In this document: positions 58,262 to 64,000 of the stretch, piece by piece
How positions within the stretch are numbered: the stretch's first letter is position 1
Layout of the letters: every line of letters begins with the position of its first letter
Origin: Chitinophaga terrae (ex Kim and Jung 2007)
Lineage (GTDB): Bacteria > Bacteroidota > Bacteroidia > Chitinophagales > Chitinophagaceae
Direction of reading: 5' to 3'
Assembly: GCF_900107795.1 (NCBI RefSeq)
Contig: NZ_FNRL01000007.1
Location: 95,033-159,032, forward strand
DNA length: 64,000 nt
Notes under the pieces: model-generated
Databases searched by the model: none
What the model was told of the DNA's origin: nothing
Seen by the model: only the letters and a program-made list of their open reading frames with translations
Position numbers and translations under genes: made by a program

Positions 58262-59536
58262 TTACAAACCGGTTGCCATAGTTTTGGCTCCTCTTTCCTT
58301 AATCAGGTGGTCGCGCACTTTTTCAGACCTGTAAAGTGCAATTGGATTGATGGCGCCCCCTGCTCTTCTTCTTGCTTCTGCTACCAAAGAACGTACATCT
58401 GTCCGGAAAGCCTGTTGCAGTACTTCCTGCGCTGTTACCACATCATTCTCCTGTTGCGCCGCCAGCAGCTTATTGCGATCTACCAGCAAAGCCTGGGCAT
58501 AGCTGATCATAATCGCTTCTACCGACTGCAAGAGATCTTCCAACGGATCTTTGACGTTATGAGAAGCATCTATCATCCATCCCAGATCAGTGTTATGATT
58601 CATTCCACGAGCGTCCATTCCTTCGATCAGCTCATTGAATATAAGAAATAATTGATAAGGTTTCATGCAGCCTACTGTCAGGTCATCATCTCCATATTTG
58701 GAATCATTAAAATGGAAACCTCCCAGTTTGCCTTCCATCAGCAGCAATGAAACGATCTGTTCGATGTTGGCATTGGGCAGATGGTGCCCCAGGTCTACCA
58801 ACGTGTAAGCTTTAGGACCCAGTTTCTGCGCATAAAGCAGCGACTGGCCCCAATCTCCTACCGTAGTCGAATAGAAGTTAGGTTCCGCTGCTTTATACTC
58901 CACAAACATCTTCCAGTTATCCGGCAGGTGTTTGTAGATCTCCTGCAATCCTTCCAGGGTGTTCTGAAAAGCATGGCGGAAATTAAGCTGGCCAGGGAAA
59001 CAAGAGCCATCAGATAACCAAACGGTTAAGGACTCTGATCCCAGTTCAATACCATGCCTGATCACTTCGATATTATGATCTATGGCCTGTTGGCGGATAG
59101 CTTTGTTCACGTTCTGCAATGAACCGAATTTGTAGCTCAACGCCTGTCCTGGCTGATCCTGGAAGGTGTTGGAGTTCATCGCATCAAAACGGAGGCCGTG
59201 CTGGGCGGCTAATGCCTTGATATGAGAAGGATTGGAAGGGATATCCCAGGGAATATGCAGGGAGATGGCGCCGCTCGACTGGTTTAGCTGGTGCAGCAGC
59301 CCTATATCCTCTATTTTCTCTTCCAGGTTGCGTGGTTCGCCCCCGCCGGGGAAACGGCCAAAGCGCGTACCGCCTGTACCTAAAGCCCAGCTGGGAATAG
59401 CTACCTGGAAATCTGTCAGTTTCCGGATGATGCTTTCCGCATCATTTATCTCGCCCGCCAGGAATTCATAGGCCCGCTTCAGCGAAGGGGCCAATGAATC
59501 ATTATGTTCAGCGATTTTATATTTTTCGATCTGCAT
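58262..59536 (-). CDS. rhaI: L-rhamnose isomerase (RhaI type)
   Basis: A 424-residue TIM-barrel metal-dependent isomerase of the Pseudomonas stutzeri-like RhaI group, different from E. coli RhaA. Recognisable segments are IPSWALGTGGTRFGRFPGGGEPR, SLHIPWD, FDAMNSN, WKMFVEYKAAEPNFYSTTVGDWG (metal-binding Glu), VDLGHHLPNANIEQI and GGFHFNDSKYGDDDLTVG (Asp ligands). It turns L-rhamnose into L-rhamnulose. It is the middle enzyme of the cluster, with gaps of 36 and 15 bp to its neighbours. Confidence 0.93.
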   Translation of the reverse strand: MQIEKYKIAEHNDSLAPSLKRAYEFLAGEINDAESIIRKLTDFQVAIPSWALGTGGTRFGRFPGGGEPRNLEEKIEDIGLLHQLNQSSGAISLHIPWDIPSNPSHIKALAAQHGLRFDAMNSNTFQDQPGQALSYKFGSLQNVNKAIRQQAIDHNIEVIRHGIELGSESLTVWLSDGSCFPGQLNFRHAFQNTLEGLQEIYKHLPDNWKMFVEYKAAEPNFYSTTVGDWGQSLLYAQKLGPKAYTLVDLGHHLPNANIEQIVSLLLMEGKLGGFHFNDSKYGDDDLTVGCMKPYQLFLIFNELIEGMDARGMNHNTDLGWMIDASHNVKDPLEDLLQSVEAIMISYAQALLVDRNKLLAAQQENDVVTAQEVLQQAFRTDVRSLVAEARRRAGGAINPIALYRSEKVRDHLIKERGAKTMATGL

Positions 59537-59572
59537 TGTTAATGTTTTAGTAGGTAAGAAAAGATAATCACT

Positions 59573-61699
59573 TTATCTCACAAAGGCCATTGCTACGCCG
59601 CCATCCACGTTCAGTACATTACCGGTAGCCTTGTTCAGCAACCCGCCTACAAATGCAAAGCAGGCGTTGGCAATATCTTCAGGCACGATGATTTCGTTAA
59701 GCAATGTTCTTTTCGCGTAGTAAGCAGGCAACTCTTCCACGGTAACACCGTAAGCCTTTGCGCGGCCTTCAGCCCATGCGCCAGCCCAGATCTTGCTGTC
59801 GGATATCACAGCATCCGGGTTCACTACGTTCACGCGTATATGATCTTTACCCAGTTCGGCGGCATTCAGGCGACTGAGGTGCAGCTGGGCCGCTTTTGCC
59901 GAACCGTAGCCGGCGTTGTTAGGACCGGAAACAAGCGCATTCTTGCTTACAATGTTCAACACATCTCCCCCTGTACCCTGTTTTCTCATGATCTCGATGC
60001 CCTGCTGGGTTACAAGGAACTGGCCTTTTACCAACACATCATATAACAGGTCCCAGTCTTTTTCTGTATGTTCTTCCAATGGTTTGGAAATAGACAAACC
60101 GGCGCAGTTCACCACGATGTCTACCCCTCCAAATGCCAGCGCCGCAGTATCATAGGCTTTGCGGATAGATGCTGCATCTGTAACATCCAGTACTTCCGCT
60201 GCGAACCCGTCTTTACCGAACAGGCGGTTAAAATCTTCTGTTGCGGTGCCGAGGCGTTGTGCATCATTATCGTTGATCACTACCACGGCGCCTTCTTCAG
60301 CGAATTTTTTTGCGATGGCTTTACCAATACCACCGGCGCTGCCCGTAACCAGTGCAATTTTGCCTGTCAGCGCTTTAGGCTTCGGCATTCTTTGCAGCTT
60401 CGCTTCTTCCAGCAGCCAGTATTCGATATTGAAAGCTTCCTGGCGAGGTAAGGAAGTATATTCAGATACTGCCTCCGCGCCTTTCATTACGTTGATCGCG
60501 TTGATATAGAATTCTGCGGCCACTCTTGCGGTTTGTTTGTCTTTCGCAAAGGTGAACATACCCACACCCGGGTAAAGGATCACCACGGGGTTAGGATCGC
60601 GCATAGCCGGACTGTTAGGGTGCTTGCATGCGTTATAATAGTCGGCATACATCTGCCTGTAAGCTTCGAAAAGCGGTTTCAGTCCCTCCTTCAGCGCTGC
60701 CACATTACCCAGGTCAGCGTCGGGCGCCAGGTTTAACACCAGCGGGCTGATCTTGGTACGAAGGAAGTGATCAGGGCAGCTGGTACCCAGCGGGGCCAGG
60801 CGATCCAGGTCTTTGGAATTAATGAACTCCAATACGCGGGCATCGTCGGTGAAATGCCCTACCATTTTCTGGTAAGAAGAGCAGAATCCGCGCAATACCG
60901 GCGCCAGTGCGGCAGCTTGTTTTTTACGGGCTTCAGGCTCCAGGGACTGTATTTTGGCGCCGCCAAACACCGGTTTGGTACGGCCAGTATGTTCTTCCAG
61001 GTAAGCGGCGCAACGTTCGATCACTTCCAGGGTATTGATATAGCTTTCGTAAGCTGTATCGCCCCAGGTGAAGAGACCGTGAGAGCCGAGCATGATACCG
61101 CGGATACCCGGATTTTCGTCGAGGCATTGTTTTAATTGCAGCCCCAGGTCGAATCCTGGTTTCTGCCAGGGCACCCAACCGATAGTGCCGCCAAACAGCT
61201 CTTCGGTGATACGTTTGCCATCTTTTGCCGCAGCAATGGCGATGGCGGCATCCGGGTGCAGGTGATCGATATGTTTGAAAGGAAGGAAGCCATGCAACGG
61301 GGTATCAATGGACGGAGCTTTGGAACTCAGATCATAAATGCAATGATTAAACAGTTCTACCATCTCATCTTCATGCTGAATGCCCCTGTAGATATTCTTA
61401 AGACTGCGAAGACGATCAACATATAAAGCCGCTAACCCACTTTTCTTCAGTGTACCAAGATCACCACCTGAACCTTTTACCCACATTACTTCTACCGGTT
61501 CGCCAGTGAGCGGATCCTTTGCCATAGCTTTACAGGAGGTATTTCCTCCACCGTAGTTCGTAAGGCGCAGATCTGCACCGAGTAAATTGGAACGATAGAT
61601 CAGCAAGGCAACTTCATCACCAGCCATAGAGGCGGCTGTTGCTTCATCCCATAAATAGCTGACATGCTTGAATTGAGTAGTAGTTCCATCTAAAGACAT
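59573..61699 (-). CDS. Bifunctional rhamnulose-1-phosphate aldolase / L-lactaldehyde dehydrogenase
   Basis: A 708-residue fusion (RhaD-like plus SDR, TIGR02632 type). The N-terminal class II aldolase domain has GGGNTSCK, MWVKGSGGDLG, GFLPFKHIDHLHPDAAIA (zinc-binding His) and MLGSHGLFTWG. The C-terminal SDR domain from about residue 440 starts KIALVTGSAGGIGKAIA, with VNCAGLS and Tyr-x3-Lys in AGYGSAKAAQ. It splits L-rhamnulose-1-phosphate to DHAP and L-lactaldehyde and then oxidises the aldehyde to lactate. It lies between rhaT (42-bp gap) and rhaI (36 bp). Confidence 0.95.
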   Translation of the reverse strand: MSLDGTTTQFKHVSYLWDEATAASMAGDEVALLIYRSNLLGADLRLTNYGGGNTSCKAMAKDPLTGEPVEVMWVKGSGGDLGTLKKSGLAALYVDRLRSLKNIYRGIQHEDEMVELFNHCIYDLSSKAPSIDTPLHGFLPFKHIDHLHPDAAIAIAAAKDGKRITEELFGGTIGWVPWQKPGFDLGLQLKQCLDENPGIRGIMLGSHGLFTWGDTAYESYINTLEVIERCAAYLEEHTGRTKPVFGGAKIQSLEPEARKKQAAALAPVLRGFCSSYQKMVGHFTDDARVLEFINSKDLDRLAPLGTSCPDHFLRTKISPLVLNLAPDADLGNVAALKEGLKPLFEAYRQMYADYYNACKHPNSPAMRDPNPVVILYPGVGMFTFAKDKQTARVAAEFYINAINVMKGAEAVSEYTSLPRQEAFNIEYWLLEEAKLQRMPKPKALTGKIALVTGSAGGIGKAIAKKFAEEGAVVVINDNDAQRLGTATEDFNRLFGKDGFAAEVLDVTDAASIRKAYDTAALAFGGVDIVVNCAGLSISKPLEEHTEKDWDLLYDVLVKGQFLVTQQGIEIMRKQGTGGDVLNIVSKNALVSGPNNAGYGSAKAAQLHLSRLNAAELGKDHIRVNVVNPDAVISDSKIWAGAWAEGRAKAYGVTVEELPAYYAKRTLLNEIIVPEDIANACFAFVGGLLNKATGNVLNVDGGVAMAFVR

Positions 61700-61741
61700 A
61701 CTATATAGTTTTTAACGTTTTTAATTTGCGAAATGCGCAGG

Positions 61742-62797
61742 TTAATTACTGAGAGAATTACCATACCCTACAAGCACTACAGATAAAATAATTGTGAATA
61801 TACCGAGGGAAATAGTCGATAATGTTTTACGGCTGGCATTCTTCCATTCTTTCAACACAAAGCCCCAGACACCGGAGATCAGGATGATAAATGCCATGTG
61901 CAGGATCCAGGAACTGGCGTCATTGCCGAGGTTACTTTCTCCCATCCCGTAAAAGAAAAACTGCAAAAACCAGGTGGTGCCGGCCAAAGCCGCAAAGAAA
62001 TAATTCCGGGCTAACGGGGTCGATTTATTCGTATAGTCACCAAACGATTGATTGCGTTTATTCAGGAACACACACCATATCAGGTTAGTAGTTAAACCTC
62101 CTAACATAATTACTACAAAGATGACATTATTTTTAAATAATGGGTTAGCATTATTTGCCACCGCAGCATCGCCCATGGTTTTACCTGCGGATATGGCAAA
62201 GCTCATGCAGGCGCTGAGGATACCGGAAACAATAGCCACCGCAAGGCCTTTGCGCAGGTTAAATTCCTGTATAGTAGCGGTTTTCTGTTCGTGCGACAGC
62301 TCCTTTTCTTTCATCATACCTGCCTTGCCGCAGATGGCAATTCCCGCCAGGCAAACCAGGGTACCTAATAATACGAACATGCCTTTATTGCTATGGAGCA
62401 TGGCGGTAAAATTATTAGGATCATCAGAGAAGAATTCGCGGTAAATAGGCGGGATCAAAGCGCCAAATGCAGAACAGAAGCCCAGGGCTACCGCCATGCC
62501 CAACGACATGCCCAGGTAACGCATAGAGAGGCCGAAAGTTAATCCGCCAATCCCCCATAATACGCCCAGGAAATATGTCCAGAACAATACGTTGCCTGGG
62601 GTAGCGCCGATGATATCCATAAAGCCGGGTACAGTTAACCAGGCAGCAATGAACGGAATGATCAACCAGGAGAACAAACCACCAACAATCCAGTAACTTT
62701 CCCAATTCCAACCTTTCACTCTTTTATAGGGAATATAAAAACTACCGGAGGCGAAACCGCCTATAAAATGGAATAAAACGCCCAATAAAGCTTGCAT
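61742..62797 (-). CDS. rhaT: L-rhamnose/proton symporter RhaT
   Basis: A 351-residue inner-membrane transporter with ten hydrophobic segments and the RhaT signature FHFIGGFASGSFYIPYKRVKGWNWESYW at the N-terminus, with YFLGVLWGIGGLTFGLSMRYLG following. It imports L-rhamnose with protons. The start MQALLGVLFHFIGG at 62797 is preferred over 62839, since it begins with the conserved membrane segment and the longer form would run into the operator region. It is the first gene of the rhamnose operon, divergent from the GntR regulator. Confidence 0.93.
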   Translation of the reverse strand: MQALLGVLFHFIGGFASGSFYIPYKRVKGWNWESYWIVGGLFSWLIIPFIAAWLTVPGFMDIIGATPGNVLFWTYFLGVLWGIGGLTFGLSMRYLGMSLGMAVALGFCSAFGALIPPIYREFFSDDPNNFTAMLHSNKGMFVLLGTLVCLAGIAICGKAGMMKEKELSHEQKTATIQEFNLRKGLAVAIVSGILSACMSFAISAGKTMGDAAVANNANPLFKNNVIFVVIMLGGLTTNLIWCVFLNKRNQSFGDYTNKSTPLARNYFFAALAGTTWFLQFFFYGMGESNLGNDASSWILHMAFIILISGVWGFVLKEWKNASRKTLSTISLGIFTIILSVVLVGYGNSLSN

Positions 62798-62864
62798 AAT
62801 GTTATCAATAATTTTATAACGTGGAGAACTTATGAGCATAAAAATATAACAAGCATTTTTTTAA

Positions 62865-62883
62865 ACTGTCATGTACTGTCATG
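62865..62883. promoter_or_regulatory. Tandem operator ACTGTCATG in the rhaT/regulator intergenic region
   Basis: ACTGTCATG occurs twice with a 10-bp period (62865-62873 and 62875-62883), one turn of the helix, 68 bp upstream of rhaT and 94 bp upstream of the regulator start. It is the best candidate binding site for the GntR-type rhamnose regulator. Confidence 0.45.
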
Positions 62884-62926
62884 CTTCTGCTTTACCGTTT
62901 TTATTGTTGAATTAAATCCTTATCAT

Positions 62927-62943
62927 TGCTGGGAATTCCAGCA
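62927..62943 (+). promoter_or_regulatory. Inverted repeat TGCTGG-n5-CCAGCA before the GntR gene
   Basis: TGCTGG (62927-62932) faces CCAGCA (62938-62943), 33 bp before the ATG at 62977. The loop is 5 bp and the core contains GGAATTCC. It could be a leader hairpin or an autoregulatory site of the regulator. Confidence 0.3.
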
Positions 62944-62976
62944 TAATTATAGCAGCCATTTATATATCTGCCGCGT

Positions 62977-64000
62977 ATGAAGCAACATCCGATTTTTAAG
63001 TACCTGTTCATAGACGATTTCTCTGCAACACCTAAGTATTACCAGCTTGCCAATTCAATTATCAAGGCGATTGTCGACAAAAAAGTGCAGCAGGACGATA
63101 TTTTGCCGTCTATCAATGAAGTGAGCTATGCATTTGAAATATCCAGGGATACCGCCGAAAAGGCGTATAAATACCTGAAAGGCCTGGGCATACTTGGTTC
63201 TGTTCCGGGCAAAGGATATTATGTACAACAAACAAATCTCGATCAGCGATATAAGATCCTCCTGTTATTCAATAAACTTAGCGAACATAAAAAGATCATA
63301 TATGATTCTTTTGCAGATAAACTGGGTAAACAGGCGAACATAGATTTCTATATCTACAACAGCGATTTCAGCCTCTTCAAGAAGCTGTTATCCCAAAACC
63401 TGAACGAGTATACACATGTTGTTATTTTGCCACATTTCCGGGAACGCTGGGAGCATGTGGATGAAGTGATCAATACCATTCCGAAAGAAAAACTCATCTT
63501 GCTTGACAAAAAGCTGAAAGGAGTGACCGGCGAATACGGCGCCGTATATGAAAACTTCCAGGAAGATATTTACGGGGCGCTGGAAAAGGCCAAGGATAAA
63601 TTACAACGTTACCATACCCTGAAGATCATTTTTCCCGACAATACCTATTACCCTGAAGAAATTTATGAAGGCTTCGTACAATTCTGCCAGAACTATGCTT
63701 TCAACAGTAAAAAGGTAGATGATATTACGGTAGAAGAAATGCAGCCGGGAGATGTTTATATAAATATGAGGGAAAGCGATTTGGTACTGCTGATCGAGCG
63801 GATCATCTCCCTGGATCTGCAGATCGGCAAAGATGTAGGGGTGATCTCTTATAATGAAACGCCGCTGAAAAAATTCATTCTCAATGGTATTACCACCATT
63901 TCTACCGACTTTAAATCTATGGGCGAAATGGCGGCACAACTGATACAGGAAAATTCCCGCGCCCAGATAGAAGTCCCATTCTATGTGACGATGCGCTCGT
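62977..64000 (+). CDS. GntR family regulator with sugar-sensor domain (3' end outside window)
   Basis: A reading frame starts with ATG at 62977 (MKQHPIFKYLFIDDFSATPK) and stays open for 341 codons to the window edge. Residues 15-80 form a GntR winged helix-turn-helix (YYQLANSIIKAIVDKKVQQD, LPSINEVSYAFEISRDTAEK, then KGLGILGSVPGKGYYV). From about residue 90 the sequence resembles a periplasmic-binding-protein/LacI-type sensor (ILLLFNKLSEHKKIIYDSF, DVGVISYNETPLKKFILNG). Its divergent position to rhaT makes it the likely rhamnose-responsive regulator. Bacteroides species use an AraC-type protein for rhamnose, so this is a different solution. Confidence 0.85.
   Translation, partial: MKQHPIFKYLFIDDFSATPKYYQLANSIIKAIVDKKVQQDDILPSINEVSYAFEISRDTAEKAYKYLKGLGILGSVPGKGYYVQQTNLDQRYKILLLFNKLSEHKKIIYDSFADKLGKQANIDFYIYNSDFSLFKKLLSQNLNEYTHVVILPHFRERWEHVDEVINTIPKEKLILLDKKLKGVTGEYGAVYENFQEDIYGALEKAKDKLQRYHTLKIIFPDNTYYPEEIYEGFVQFCQNYAFNSKKVDDITVEEMQPGDVYINMRESDLVLLIERIISLDLQIGKDVGVISYNETPLKKFILNGITTISTDFKSMGEMAAQLIQENSRAQIEVPFYVTMRS

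Noticed and set aside
1..64000. tRNA or rRNA genes
   Set aside because: No cloverleaf with a T-arm GGTTCGA-type sequence or rRNA core sequence was recognised by eye; a dedicated tRNA scan would settle it.

Overview
The window looks like chromosome of a Bacteroidota, most probably Chitinophagaceae (Chitinophaga or a close relative). The clues are intermediate G+C, few Shine-Dalgarno sequences, recurring promoter boxes of the Bacteroidota type (TTG, about 19 nt, TAnnTTTG), many secreted enzymes with signal peptides, a futalosine-pathway menaquinone gene, and the gene repertoire. The genus is an inference from gene content. No rRNA, tRNA, CRISPR array, prophage or intact insertion sequence was seen.

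Left part (1-27.9 kb): a cut-off zinc peptidase, pncB, MarR and DinB genes, two PAP2 phosphatases around a frameshifted gene, a FUSC-like membrane protein and an S10 peptidase. An AraC regulator is divergent from a complete TolC-HlyD-MFS efflux operon. A sugar region follows: glucokinase, a GH15 glucan/trehalose hydrolase and a fused trehalose-6-phosphate synthase/phosphatase. Between glucokinase and GH15 sits an orphan RiPP-type pair, a SpaB_C-domain protein plus a small PqqD/RRE-like protein. After an EamA exporter with a CGNR regulator comes a five-gene set resembling the mycobacterial decaprenyl-phosphoryl-arabinose pathway (UbiA, DprE1-like, DprE2-like, HAD phosphatase) with a divergent GT-C-like membrane protein.

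Middle part (27.9-50.4 kb): mostly housekeeping genes (desaturase, orphan peptide-binding lipoprotein, M1 peptidase, mqnA, purB, yraN, manA, Lrp, RNA methyltransferase, map). Two loci stand out. First, an overlapping operon for ADP-ribose chemistry on nucleic acids or NAD derivatives (TIGR02452 PARG-like, NADAR, KptA), followed by a QueF-family protein that lacks the catalytic Cys and His. Second, a MarR gene and a UvrA-like ABC ATPase transcribed divergently over a perfect 29-bp operator that contains both -7 boxes. A promoter and terminator between purB and yraN frame a probable small RNA of about 210 nt.

Right part (50.4-64 kb): a full L-rhamnose utilisation locus. A partial GntR-type regulator with a sugar-sensor domain is divergent from rhaT, a rhamnulose-1-phosphate aldolase/dehydrogenase fusion, rhaI, rhaB, an esterase, a GH106 and a GH78 rhamnosidase. 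The enzymes release rhamnose outside the cytoplasm, import it and break it down to DHAP and lactate.

Four long dispersed palindromes (611-808, 6378-6612, 27611-27832, 50404-50729) form one repeat family. Their arms are 53-65 bp and nearly perfect, built on CACGCAAAG / CTTTGCGTG, and they share an apex motif. They abut stop codons, mostly between convergent genes. In the last copy the stop codons of both convergent genes lie symmetrically inside the palindrome.
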